64,000 nt of DNA from Lacisediminimonas profundi (GCF_008831265.1 NZ_VTTH01000001.1:806001-870000); one strand, 5' to 3'. Shown: positions 16,303-24,321, counted from the first letter of the stretch. The notes: generated by a model from the letters alone, not told the origin. A program made the numbers and translations.

Positions 16303-17148
16303 ATGACAAAAAGCCACGCCCACCCATTTGCGCTGCGTCTCATCGGATATTCGGTCGAAGACCGCACCGAATTGAGCCGACATTTCGCCATTCATCACAA
16401 GAATGGCGGCTTTGCCTATCATGCCCTGCACGAGGACAACCTGTTGTGCCCGGACCTGTACCTGGTCAATGCGGATTCGCCTGATGCCCTGGTCGCCCTG
16501 GATCGATTGCGTCCGGCGCCGCTGCGGCCGGCGCTGCTGGTCGGATCGGCACCGGTCGCGCTGCATTACCCCTTCCTGCTGACGCCGCCGGACACCGAAA
16601 CCCTGCTCGATGGCCTCGACCGGCTGGTTGAACAAAGGGCAGAAGCCCTGTCAAGGCTGGATGCGTCAGACAAGGTGACGGTACCGGAACGCCGTCGTCG
16701 CTTGCCGCCTGACATGCATGGCGCAGAATATGCGGCACTGCGCAAGCAGGCAAAAGAGGGCGGTGTGCTGGTCGTGGACAAGGACGCTGCATTCAGCGAG
16801 ACCCTTGCCCGCATGCTGGCGTCGAGACGAGTGCGAGTTGACCGTGCAAACGATTTTCGAACGGCAACCATACTGTGCAAGCAGTTCGATACCTCGCTGG
16901 TTTTTATCAACACGGGAACCCCGGCGATCGATCCCTACCAGTTGTGCGAAGCGATCAAGACCACCGGCGGGCACCCGATCACGATCATCTTCATGGTCGG
17001 CCGCTACTTCAGCTACCACTCGGCCTGGGCAAAAGCCGCCGGTTGCGAGGGCTTCGTCAGCAAGCCGCTGACCGAACGACAGATCTCCTCGCTGCTGGAG
17101 AAATACTTGCCCCGGCCCTCGCCGCAGCAGGAGAAACCGGCAGGCTGA
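16303..17148 (+). CDS. Tandem degenerate receiver (pseudo-receiver) protein
   Basis: This is a 281-residue protein with a receiver-like C-terminal half (about residues 153-270): VLVVDKDAAFSETLARML, LVFINTGTPAID, ITIIFMVGRY and EGFVSKPLTERQ. Acidic Asp159/Asp161 and Lys254 are kept, but the phospho-acceptor Asp is Asn203. The N-terminal half (about 10-115) has a similar order of strands (LRLIGYSVEDRTELSRHF, CPDLYLVNADSP, RPALLVGSAP, PFLLTPPDTETLLDGLD) and may be a second degraded receiver, with Thr-Pro instead of Lys-Pro. No output domain is present. It has no Shine-Dalgarno sequence. Signalling by binding rather than phosphorylation is inferred. It is divergent from parE and convergent with the VWA gene. 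Confidence 0.75.
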   Translation: MTKSHAHPFALRLIGYSVEDRTELSRHFAIHHKNGGFAYHALHEDNLLCPDLYLVNADSPDALVALDRLRPAPLRPALLVGSAPVALHYPFLLTPPDTETLLDGLDRLVEQRAEALSRLDASDKVTVPERRRRLPPDMHGAEYAALRKQAKEGGVLVVDKDAAFSETLARMLASRRVRVDRANDFRTATILCKQFDTSLVFINTGTPAIDPYQLCEAIKTTGGHPITIIFMVGRYFSYHSAWAKAAGCEGFVSKPLTERQISSLLEKYLPRPSPQQEKPAG

Positions 17149-17172
17149 TCGGGTGAAGCCAAGCCTTGAGCG

Positions 17173-18342
17173 CTACTTGCTCAACAACCTCATCGCCCGT
17201 TCCAGCCCCTCTATCGTCACCGGAAACATCCGGTCGCTCATCAGTTGCTTGATGATCGAGATCGACTGCCGGTATTGCCACAGGCCTTCCGGTTCCGGGT
17301 TCAGCCAGACAAATTTGGGGAATGCAGAGGTGAAGCGCTGCAGCCATTCGGCGCCGGCTTCCTCGTTGTTGTATTCCACCGATCCGCCGGCTTGCACGAT
17401 TTCGTAAGGACTCATCGTCGCGTCGCCGACGAAAATGACCTTGGTGTCGGGCGTGTACTTGCGCAGCACGTCCCAGGTCGGGAAACGTTCCGCATGGCGC
17501 CGCCGGTTGTTCTTCCACAGGTAGTCATACACGCAGTTGTGGAAGTAGAAGAACTCCATGTTCTTGAACTCGGTTTTGGATGCCGAGAACAGTTCTTCAG
17601 TGCGCGCGATGTGGTCGTCCATGGTGCCGCCGACATCCAGCAGCATCAGCACCTTGATATTGTTCTTGCGCTCAGCCTGCATCCGGATGTCGAGGTAGCC
17701 GGCATTGTTCGCTGTGGCGCGGATGGTGTCGTCGAGCGCCAGTTCTTCCTGTGCGCCCTCGCGCGCGAACCGGCGCAGGCGGCGCAAGGCCACCTTGATG
17801 TTGCGGGTGCCGAGTTCGCGCTGGTCGTCGTAGTCGCGATAGGATCGGGCGTCCCACACTTTCACTGCCGTCCGGTTCCCGCCCTGGCCGCCTATGCGTA
17901 TGCCTTCCGGATTGGTGCCACCGTTGCCGAATGGCGAGGTGCCGCCGGTGCCTATCCATTTGTTGCCGCCCTCGTGCCGCTCCTTCTGTTCTTCCAGCAG
18001 CTGCTTGAGCCGGTCCATCAGCTTGTCGTAGCCCAGCTTTTCCAGCTCGGCCTTCTGCTCGGGCGTCAACTCGCGCTCCAGCCGCTTCATCAGCCAGTCG
18101 AGCGGTATGTCGGCATTCTTCTCGAACAGCGACTCGATGCCCTTGAAATACAGGCCGAAGGCGCGGTCGAACTTGTCGAAATGCGCTTCGTCCTTCACCA
18201 GGGTGGCGCGTGCCAGGTAGTAGAACTGGTCGAGCGAGGGCTCGATCACGTTCTTTTGCATGGCTTCCAGCAGGATCAGGAATTCCTTGATCGAAACCGG
18301 AACCTTTGCATCTTTCAGCGTGAAAAAGAAATCGATCAGCAT
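17173..18342 (-). CDS. VWA domain protein (CoxE-like), partner of the MoxR ATPase
   Basis: This 389-residue protein has an N-terminal helical part (MLIDFFFTLKDAKVPVSIKE), a glutamate/lysine-rich linker and a Gly-rich segment (WIGTGGTSPFGNGGTNPEG), followed by a von Willebrand A-like domain (VLMLLDVGGTMDDHI, then VIFVGDATMSPYEI). The MIDAS motif DxSxS is replaced by DVGGT, so metal binding may be altered. The start at 18342 is the ATG after GGGACC; a longer frame runs into the GNAT gene. MoxR ATPases and VWA proteins act in pairs as chaperones that mature metalloenzymes or complexes. Here the pair is interrupted by a GNAT gene. Confidence 0.87.
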   Translation of the reverse strand: MLIDFFFTLKDAKVPVSIKEFLILLEAMQKNVIEPSLDQFYYLARATLVKDEAHFDKFDRAFGLYFKGIESLFEKNADIPLDWLMKRLERELTPEQKAELEKLGYDKLMDRLKQLLEEQKERHEGGNKWIGTGGTSPFGNGGTNPEGIRIGGQGGNRTAVKVWDARSYRDYDDQRELGTRNIKVALRRLRRFAREGAQEELALDDTIRATANNAGYLDIRMQAERKNNIKVLMLLDVGGTMDDHIARTEELFSASKTEFKNMEFFYFHNCVYDYLWKNNRRRHAERFPTWDVLRKYTPDTKVIFVGDATMSPYEIVQAGGSVEYNNEEAGAEWLQRFTSAFPKFVWLNPEPEGLWQYRQSISIIKQLMSDRMFPVTIEGLERAMRLLSK

Positions 18343-18344
18343 GG

Positions 18345-18947
18345 TCAGGTCCCGCCGTCCGGTCGGGCCAGTTTGTGTTGCAAGTGGCGCCTGACGGTCG
18401 GCCACTCGGATTGGATTATCGAAAAAACCACCGTATCGCGCAGCGAGCCGTCAGCCATGCGCTGGTGATTGCGCAACACGCCATCCTGCTTTGCGCCCAG
18501 CCGGGCGATCGCTGCACGCGACTGCTGGTTCATCCAGTGCGTGCGGAATTCGACCGCAATGCATTCCAGCGATTCGAATGCATGTGTCAGTAGCATCAGC
18601 TTGCATTCGGTATTGATTGCAGTGCGTTGCACCCGCCTGGCATGCCAGGTATGGCCGATTTCCAGCCGCCGGTTAGCCGCATCGACATTGAAATAGCGGG
18701 TCGAGCCGACGATATCGCCGCTGGCGTTGTCGCGGATCACGAATGGCATCGCGCCGGCCTGCTCGCGCATGGCGAGGGCGGCATCGATGTAGTCCCGCAT
18801 CTTGTCCGCACCAGGGACGAAGGTGTACCACAGGGTCCAGAGCCGGCCATCCGCCGCTGCCGCGTTCAGCTCGTCATGATGCGACGCTGCCAGCGGTTCC
18901 AGCGTGGCATGGGTTCCGCGCAGCGTGACGGGTTCGATGAATGCCAT
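18345..18947 (-). CDS. GNAT family N-acetyltransferase (RimJ/RimL-like)
   Basis: This 200-residue protein has a GNAT fold: VTLRGTHATLEPLAASHHDEL at the start, DIVGSTRYFNVDAANRRLEIG, and the region TAINTECKLMLLTHAFE that resembles the acetyl-CoA-binding segment of RimJ/RimL-type enzymes, followed by VEFRTHWMNQQSRAAIARLGAKQDGVLR. The substrate is unknown. It lies between moxR and the VWA gene on the same strand, with 2 bp to the VWA start, so the three genes probably form one operon. Confidence 0.88.
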   Translation of the reverse strand: MAFIEPVTLRGTHATLEPLAASHHDELNAAAADGRLWTLWYTFVPGADKMRDYIDAALAMREQAGAMPFVIRDNASGDIVGSTRYFNVDAANRRLEIGHTWHARRVQRTAINTECKLMLLTHAFESLECIAVEFRTHWMNQQSRAAIARLGAKQDGVLRNHQRMADGSLRDTVVFSIIQSEWPTVRRHLQHKLARPDGGT

Positions 18948-18983
18948 GGCCTGTGGGTCCTGTGTCCGTGACGCTTTTATGGT

Positions 18984-19838
18984 TTACCGGTTGTTGCGCG
19001 ACATGAAGACCAGGCGCTCGAACAGATGGACGTCCTGTTCGTTCTTGAGCAAGGCGCCATGCAGCGGGGGGACCGCTGCCTTGGAATCCTTGCCACGCAG
19101 GATTTCCGGCGGAATGTCTTCGGCCATCAGCAGCTTCAGCCAGTCCAGCAGTTCGGAGGTGGACGGCTTTTTCTTCAGCCCGGCGACATCGCGCACTTCG
19201 TAGAAGGTCTGCAGCGCCTGCGCCAGCAAATCCTTTTTCAGGCGCGGGTAGTGCACGTCCACGATCTGCTGCATCGTGTCCTTGTCCGGGAACTTGATGT
19301 AATGGAAGAAGCAGCGGCGCAGGAAGGCATCCGGCAGCTCCTTTTCGTTGTTCGATGTGATGATGACCAGCGGCCGGTGTTTGGCGCGCACCATCTCGCG
19401 GGTTTCATAGACGTAGAACTCCATGCGGTCGAGTTCGCGCAGCAGGTCGTTGGGGAACTCGATGTCGGCCTTGTCGATCTCGTCGATCAGCAGCACCACC
19501 CGTTCCTCTGATTCGAACGCCTTCCACAGCACGCCCTGGACGATATAGTTGTGAATGTCCTTGACCCGCTCGTCGCCGAGTTGCGAATCGCGCAGGCGGG
19601 AGACGGCGTCATACTCGTACAGGCCCTGCTGGGCTTTGGTGGTCGATTTGATATGCCATTGCAGCAGGGGCATGCCGAGCGCGGCCGCCACTTCTTCTGC
19701 CAGCATGGTTTTTCCGGTGCCCGGCTCACCCTTGATCAGCAGCGGACGCTGCAGGGTCAGGGCGGCATTTACAGCCAGTTTCAAATCCTCTGTGGCAACG
19801 TAACTCTGGGAACCTTCGAACCGTGTATCTTGTCGCAT
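18984..19838 (-). CDS. MoxR-type AAA+ ATPase
   Basis: This 284-residue AAA+ ATPase has Walker A KGEPGTGKTM, Walker B VVLLIDEIDKAD, sensor 1 VIITSNNEKELPDAFLRR and the arginine-finger region RRCFFHYIKFPD. The start at 19838 fits the family N-terminus (RFEGSQSYVATEDLKLAVN). The open frame continues far upstream through the divergent Gcr gene and is not real there. It has only a weak ribosome-binding site. It should act with the VWA protein at 17173-18342 as a MoxR/VWA chaperone pair. The client is not evident in this window. Confidence 0.92.
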   Translation of the reverse strand: MRQDTRFEGSQSYVATEDLKLAVNAALTLQRPLLIKGEPGTGKTMLAEEVAAALGMPLLQWHIKSTTKAQQGLYEYDAVSRLRDSQLGDERVKDIHNYIVQGVLWKAFESEERVVLLIDEIDKADIEFPNDLLRELDRMEFYVYETREMVRAKHRPLVIITSNNEKELPDAFLRRCFFHYIKFPDKDTMQQIVDVHYPRLKKDLLAQALQTFYEVRDVAGLKKKPSTSELLDWLKLLMAEDIPPEILRGKDSKAAVPPLHGALLKNEQDVHLFERLVFMSRNNR

Positions 19839-19957
19839 GATGTTGTTTGTCAATGAGATCGGAAGAAAGCCCAGTATAAGCGAGAACGATGTGGCAGGCA
19901 GTCGCCCCAAGGGACGCTGGCGCCTGCCGAGGAAAAAATTGCTTGCAAGGGAGCACG

Positions 19958-22123
19958 ATGAAATTTTATCTGTTGAGGGCCTGGGCACGGTGCCGCAGGC
20001 TGCTGGGCCGCAACGGCCCGGAGCAACGCGAGACGAGGCAAGTGGGGCAACTGATGCGCCGCGCTTCTCCGTTTGGATCATGGACCGAGCGGGCGCACTG
20101 GATGGTCGATGTCGCCGCATGGCTGCGGGCCGAGCCGCCGGTCTGGTCCGAACAATCGTCGGGCCTGGTCTGCGCCCACCGTCGGACCCGCTTGCTGCTT
20201 GACTGGTTGCAACAGGACAAGGAGCGCCGTCGCCTGGTGCAGACGACGGTCCAGAAAACCTTGCGCGAGGCGGTCGGTCCCGAACTGTTCTGCGGCGCCG
20301 GTTTGCGCCGCAGGGCGGGAATCCTGCACGAAGTGCTGAAGCGCATCGGTCGCATGGTCCTGCCCGGCACCCTGGTTCCCGGCGACTTGTCTGCGCTGCT
20401 GCTGGCGATGTTCCCTGATGCGAAAGACGAACGCTGGCTACGCAGTCTCGACGCCGGCACCCGGCGCCGGCTGTGGAAACTGATTGCCGACGACGGCATT
20501 GGCCACAGCCTGCAGCAGCAGATCGACGAGGCACTTCATTTCCTGGTGAACGCCGTGGTTGCCACCGGCATCGGTCCGGAAGTGAGGCAGCGGCTGGGCG
20601 CGCGCCTGCCCTTGCGGGCCACGCCCTTCATGGCGCTGCGGCTGGAACTTGAAAAATACCTGGCGCTTCCGGCCCCCGACGAAGGCGCGATGCGCAGCGT
20701 GCGCATGCTGCTCGCGGTGTGCCAGGCGCAGACCGACAAGGTATATGAGCACCTGGACGAATACGGCGTGTCGGTATCCCTGGTGGTCGAGATAGAACAG
20801 TTGCGCGCGCGCCTGACACGCATGGCCCGCCTGATGGACCTGCGCTCGGCGGTGAGCGACGACGTCGCCGGACATGCATTGCAGATATTCCTGGCCGAAA
20901 GCGTGCGCGATCATCATCGTTCGGCTGCCGGCAGCATGATCGGCCGCAGCTTTTCGCTGCTGGCGCGCAAGCTGGTCGAACGCAACGACCGCCAGCAGGA
21001 ACACTACGTGGCGCGCGACCGCAACGAGTACAGCGATGTGTTGAGGGCGGGTTGTGTCGGCGGTGCGGTGCTGGCGCTGACGGTGCTGGGCGTGCTGGTG
21101 ATCGAGAGCACCGCGATGGCCGGCTTCTTCGAACTGCTTGCGTATTCGTCGCTGTTTGCCGCAAGCCTGCTGGCCATTGCCGCTCTTGGCGGCGTGCTGG
21201 CAGTACGGCAGTCGCCGGTAGTGGCGCCGATCCTGGCGGCGCATATGGGCTTGCTCGATACGGTCGAAGGCTTGCGGGGGCTGCTCAAGGACAGTGCTGC
21301 GCTGTTGCGGGCCCAGGTGGCGGCGGCGGCGGGCAATCTGTTGGTCGCGGTGCCGGCAGTGGCCGTGATGGCAGTAGCTGTGCGCACATGGGGCGGAACC
21401 GGGCTGGTGTCCAATGCGACTGCTGGCGAAGTAGTCCACTCGCTTTCGGTATTCGGGCCTACTCCATTGTTTGCAGTGCTGACCGGGCTGATGTTCTGGC
21501 TGGCGAGCCTGGCGGCTGGGTTGGCCGACAACTGGTTCGTGTTGCACCGCCTGCGCGATGCCGTGGCGCACCACCCGGGCCTGCGCATGTTGTTCGGGGC
21601 GGCGCGCACACAGCGTTTTGCCGACTGGTCGGCGCGCCATGTTCCCGCCATCGCCGGCGGCCTGTCGCTGGCCGTGCTTCTGGGAATGTTGCCCGTGGTC
21701 GGCGAGTTCTTCGGGATGCCGCTCGATGTGCGCCACGGCGTGCTGTCCGCGGGCATGCTCACGGTGGCTGCCATTTCTGCCGGCCTCGGCGCTTGGCAGG
21801 ATCCTTCCACCTGGTTGGCAGTTGCGGGCGTCGTCGCCAGCGGACTGATCAATGTCGGCACTGCCTTCTTCTGCTCGCTGGCGCTGGCCATGTTCGCAAG
21901 GAATGTCAATGGACGGGCGCGCCGGATGATCGTGCGTTCCTTGTGGCGCCGCTTGCGTGCAGCGCCGCTGGCTTTCGTGCTGCCGCCGAAATGGCAGCCG
22001 GTTGCGCCGGTGCCCAGGGTGCGGCGCAGGGAAGCCGCCAGGACGCTGTCCGATCAGGCTGAAAATCCTGGCGATATCCGGAATCCGGACCGGCTTGGCA
22101 AGGATCGCACGGGAACCGACTGA
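19958..22123 (+). CDS. Gcr / SpecificRecomb (COG4389) family membrane protein
   Basis: This 721-residue protein combines a soluble N-terminal half (charged helices, about residues 1-345) with a membrane half of about seven hydrophobic segments (from AGCVGGAVLALTVLGVLVIE to GLINVGTAFFCSLALAMFA) and a basic C-terminal tail. This layout matches the family named after the gonococcal site-specific recombinase homologue Gcr, which is common in betaproteobacteria. The recombinase name is doubtful for a polytopic membrane protein, and I see no recombinase catalytic motif. The ATG at 19958 has AAGGGAGCACG before it and is preferred over the ATG at 19889. It is divergent from moxR. Confidence 0.82.
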   Translation: MKFYLLRAWARCRRLLGRNGPEQRETRQVGQLMRRASPFGSWTERAHWMVDVAAWLRAEPPVWSEQSSGLVCAHRRTRLLLDWLQQDKERRRLVQTTVQKTLREAVGPELFCGAGLRRRAGILHEVLKRIGRMVLPGTLVPGDLSALLLAMFPDAKDERWLRSLDAGTRRRLWKLIADDGIGHSLQQQIDEALHFLVNAVVATGIGPEVRQRLGARLPLRATPFMALRLELEKYLALPAPDEGAMRSVRMLLAVCQAQTDKVYEHLDEYGVSVSLVVEIEQLRARLTRMARLMDLRSAVSDDVAGHALQIFLAESVRDHHRSAAGSMIGRSFSLLARKLVERNDRQQEHYVARDRNEYSDVLRAGCVGGAVLALTVLGVLVIESTAMAGFFELLAYSSLFAASLLAIAALGGVLAVRQSPVVAPILAAHMGLLDTVEGLRGLLKDSAALLRAQVAAAAGNLLVAVPAVAVMAVAVRTWGGTGLVSNATAGEVVHSLSVFGPTPLFAVLTGLMFWLASLAAGLADNWFVLHRLRDAVAHHPGLRMLFGAARTQRFADWSARHVPAIAGGLSLAVLLGMLPVVGEFFGMPLDVRHGVLSAGMLTVAAISAGLGAWQDPSTWLAVAGVVASGLINVGTAFFCSLALAMFARNVNGRARRMIVRSLWRRLRAAPLAFVLPPKWQPVAPVPRVRRREAARTLSDQAENPGDIRNPDRLGKDRTGTD

Positions 22124-22244
22124 TGTGCCCTGGTGGCCAGCGCCACTGGCGCGTGCTGGCGGCGATGGCAGGCAGCGGCGCGCCACTCACCCCGGTGGTG
22201 GCGCGACCGGGCTTTCGTTGCATGGACGATTACAAGCTTGTTGG

Positions 22245-22250
22245 GTTAGA
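22245..22250 (+). promoter_or_regulatory. Possible -10 box for the cytochrome c pair
   Basis: TAGAAT lies in GGGTTAGAATGGG, about 100 bases before the first cytochrome ATG (22347). No convincing -35 box is found at 16-18 bp. The 223-bp gap after the Gcr gene holds no other recognisable feature. Confidence 0.25.
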
Positions 22251-22346
22251 ATGGGCCGATTTTGCGCGCAACGACAGGGAGACCTGCGCCGGCGACGCTG
22301 GCGCCTCACGCGCAATCTTCAGATTTCAATAACTAATCCATCTACC

Positions 22347-22667
22347 ATGAAGAAACTCCTTGCACTGCTCGCGCTGGCGATCGTAGCCCAGGCATCCGCA
22401 GCAGCGGACGCTGCCGGCAACGCCCAGGCAGGCGCAAACAAAAACTCTATGTGCATCGGATGCCACGGCATTCCAGGCTACAAGGCGACTTTCCCCGAGG
22501 TGTACCAGGTGCCCAAGCTGGGCGGGCAGGGCGCGAAGTATCTCGAAGCAGCGCTGAACGCCTACAAAAAGGGTGAGCGCAAGAACCCGAGCATGCGCGG
22601 CATCGCCGCCAGCCTGTCCGACCAGGACATCGCCGATCTTGCTGCTTACTACGCCACGCAGAAATAA
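22347..22667 (+). CDS. Periplasmic c-type cytochrome, class I
   Basis: This 106-residue monohaem cytochrome c has a Sec signal peptide (MKKLLALLALAIVAQASAAA), the haem-attachment motif CIGCH about 18 residues into the mature part, and a C-terminal SLSDQDIADLAAYYATQK. The axial methionine is probably in NPSMRGIA. It resembles the c553/c4-half cytochromes that carry electrons to terminal oxidases. The start is the ATG at 22347 after AATAACTAATCC; the frame is open upstream but lies in the Gcr gene. It precedes a second cytochrome by 12 bp. Confidence 0.92.
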   Translation: MKKLLALLALAIVAQASAAADAAGNAQAGANKNSMCIGCHGIPGYKATFPEVYQVPKLGGQGAKYLEAALNAYKKGERKNPSMRGIAASLSDQDIADLAAYYATQK

Positions 22668-22679
22668 GGGAAGTCCGTC

Positions 22680-23033
22680 ATGAAGAAAACTTTTGCTCTT
22701 GCGCTGCTGGCCGGCGCATCCGCGTTGTCGGCGAATGCATTTGCCGCCGGTAATGTAGCCGCCGGCAAGGCAGCTGCCGAGAAGTACAACTGCGCATCCT
22801 GCCACGGCAAGGACTACAGCTCGCCTATCGATCCGAGTTATCCGAAGCTGGCCGGCCAGCATCGCGATTACCTCGAACACGCGATGCTCGGTTACCAGCG
22901 TGGCGCCAACGCCGCCAACGGCCGCGGCAACGCGATCATGGGTTCGCAGGCCAAGCCGCTGTCGAAGCAGGACATCGCCAATATTTCGGCCTACCTGGCG
23001 AGCTTGCCTGGCAGCCTGGTGCTGAGGAAGTAA
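22680..23033 (+). CDS. Periplasmic c-type cytochrome, class I (second of a pair)
   Basis: This 117-residue cytochrome has a signal peptide (MKKTFALALLAGASALSANA, cut near FAA), the haem motif CASCH and the probable ligand methionine in GNAIMGSQAKPLS. It ends with KQDIANISAYLASLPGSLV. AAGGGAAGT precedes the start. The two small cytochromes look like a duplicated pair; fused versions are the dihaem cytochrome c4. A strong terminator follows at 23085-23118, so the pair forms one unit. Confidence 0.93.
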   Translation: MKKTFALALLAGASALSANAFAAGNVAAGKAAAEKYNCASCHGKDYSSPIDPSYPKLAGQHRDYLEHAMLGYQRGANAANGRGNAIMGSQAKPLSKQDIANISAYLASLPGSLVLRK

Positions 23034-23084
23034 TCATTGGCCGCATTTGCGGCTGAGGAGTGTGGCCTGCAGCATGGCCGCGAC

Positions 23085-23118
23085 AAAAAACCCTTTCCGT
23101 GTGAAAGGGTTTTTTTTT
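23085..23118 (+). terminator. Intrinsic terminator after the cytochrome pair
   Basis: AACCCTTT (23089-23096) pairs with AAAGGGTT (23104-23111) around CCGTGTG, followed by a run of T and preceded by a run of A. It could therefore act in both directions. Confidence 0.9.
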
Positions 23119-23134
23119 GAGCATCTGGATCGTG

Positions 23135-23187
23135 CTTGACAGCGTAGACCAGCGCACGCCACGAACGCTCCCTCCCCTCGTCACTCG
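23135..23187 (-). repeat. GGGAGGGAGCGTTC repeat, copy 2
   Basis: Read on the minus strand it gives GGGAGGGAGCGTTCGTGGCG, then TGCGCTGGTCTACGCTGTCAA. This is very close to 63574-63612, where the second part is TGCACCGGTCTGCGCTGTCAA. Confidence 0.7.
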
Positions 23188-23189
23188 TC

Positions 23190-23256
23190 ATGGGGTCAGG
23201 TCTTGACTTTTACTGCACAACCGTTCGGTTGAGTACAAGTCAAGACCTGACCCCAT
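23190..23256. repeat. 67-bp palindromic element, copy 1
   Basis: The ends are ATGGGGTCAGGTCTTGACTT and AAGTCAAGACCTGACCCCAT, perfect inverted repeats, around a centre TTACTGCACAACCGTTCGG. Such TGGGGTCAGGTCTTGA ends are typical of short palindromes spread by IS200-like (REP-associated) transposases in proteobacteria. No transposase is present here. Confidence 0.85.
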
Positions 23257-23261
23257 CACCT

Positions 23262-23592
23262 GTGGTGGGTAAGTGGATTTGCGGCGTGTTGGCTTGCGGT
23301 CGGTGTGGCTGGGTTTGTTGGTTGTGGTTGTGAAGCCGGGAGACACCCCGGCGGGTGTGTAACTTTCTTTTAGAAAAGAAAGTCACCAAAGAAACCAAAT
23401 TCAAAACCCACTTGGCCAACGCTCGCCTCGATAGCCAACCAGACTCGGACGTCTGGGCTAATCCAGTGCGACGTTCGCGAGTGATGATCCCTCGGCTGTG
23501 TGCCGCTTACCTAATCAGCCAATCCCATGAAGTGTCTTATACCGATGCCCGGCGCACCGTTGACTCTTAATGTTTTTCGAAGCTTCAAACTG
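23262..23592 (+). repeat. Lone type 2 arm of the composite repeat (arm C)
   Basis: It contains the GCCGGG/CCCGGC hairpin, the ACTTTCTTTT-AG-AAAAGAAAGT hairpin, the GCCAACCAGACTCGGACG region and the ATGAAGTGTCTTATACCGAT ending of type 2 arms. It stops right after CGAAGCTTCAAACTGGCGA. The core and the opposing arm are absent. It lies between two 67-bp palindromes. Confidence 0.8.
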
Positions 23593-23618
23593 GCGACGTC
23601 GCGTCATGGGGGCAGGTC

Positions 23619-23685
23619 ATGGGGTCAGGTCTTGACTCATACTCGACCGAACGATTGTGCAGTACAAGTCAAGACCTGACCCCAT
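23619..23685. repeat. 67-bp palindromic element, copy 2 (inverted relative to copy 1)
   Basis: The same ATGGGGTCAGGTCTTGACT and GTCAAGACCTGACCCCAT ends are present. The centre CGACCGAACGATTGTGCAG matches the reverse complement of copy 1, so the copies are in opposite orientation. A broken partial end (TCATGGGGGCAGG) precedes it at 23604-23616. Confidence 0.85.
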
Positions 23686-23728
23686 TGGCTCATCAACTCG
23701 ATCGGCCTTTGGCGCTCTTGCTCTCCAG

Positions 23729-24154
23729 TCAACCCTGGCGCCGCACGCACTCCACATAAGCCGCGCCGTCCGGCGGTAGCCCTGAACGTTGCGCGTTCCA
23801 CAGCATCTGCCCCAGGCATTCCATGATTGCGTGGTGCGCCTCATGCTCGGAGCCACGCCGGTTTGCCAGTTGGACGAAGGCTGCGCGTATGCCAGGTGGC
23901 TGGTCGATCGAGATCTGTTCCGCGATCGACAGGTGCATGGACAGATGCAGGAAGGGGTTGCTCTGTCCGCGCTCGACGGAATAGTCCGCAGCGAGTGCGT
24001 CGTCCACGTTTCTCAGCGAGTCCTCGTATTCGGGATGCTGTACCAGCCAGTCGCGGGCGATCGATTCGAGCGGGGTCAGCACTTCACGCGCCTGCTCTTT
24101 GCGCCAGGTTTCGCAAAAAAAGCGGCGCACATCGTCCTGGGATGGGTTGAACAT
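23729..24154 (-). CDS. DUF1841 family protein
   Basis: This 141-residue soluble protein begins MFNPSQDDVRRFFCETWRK and has HPEYEDSLRN, NPFLHLSMHLSIAEQISID and EAHHAIMECLGQMLWNAQRSG. Together these are characteristic of the DUF1841 family, which is found mainly in beta- and gammaproteobacteria. Its function is unknown; the conserved His residues suggest metal binding but nothing is proven. The ATG at 24154 is directly preceded, on its own strand, by a tandem 9-bp repeat instead of a recognisable ribosome-binding site. Confidence 0.9.
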   Translation of the reverse strand: MFNPSQDDVRRFFCETWRKEQAREVLTPLESIARDWLVQHPEYEDSLRNVDDALAADYSVERGQSNPFLHLSMHLSIAEQISIDQPPGIRAAFVQLANRRGSEHEAHHAIMECLGQMLWNAQRSGLPPDGAAYVECVRRQG

Positions 24155-24199
24155 GATTGGTCGGATTGGTCGGATTGGTCGGATTGGTCTGGATGGTCC
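24155..24199. repeat. 9-bp tandem repeat, five units, abutting the DUF1841 start
   Basis: The units are GATTGGTCG three times, GATTGGTCT and GGATGGTCC on the plus strand. On the minus strand CGACCAATC units run directly into the ATG at 24154, occupying the translation-initiation region. Confidence 0.85.
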
Positions 24200-24321
24200 G
24201 GATCTTGGCGGCGGGCCGCGAGAACGGTGATCTTACGCCGGGCTCCGGCATGGCGCCCGGCTGGTGGCTGCACGGTCGGTCGTCGAACGTGGCCAGGCTC
24301 AATAATCGTAATCAGACGTCG

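Noticed and set aside
19958-22123. The Gcr-family gene considered as an active DNA recombinase or part of an integrative element.
   Set aside because: The protein is a polytopic membrane protein without recombinase catalytic motifs, and no attachment sites or phage genes surround it.
23637-23856. Short minus-strand open frames over the second 67-bp palindrome and the 3' end of the DUF1841 gene.
   Set aside because: They consist largely of palindrome sequence and antisense or out-of-frame reading of the DUF1841 gene.
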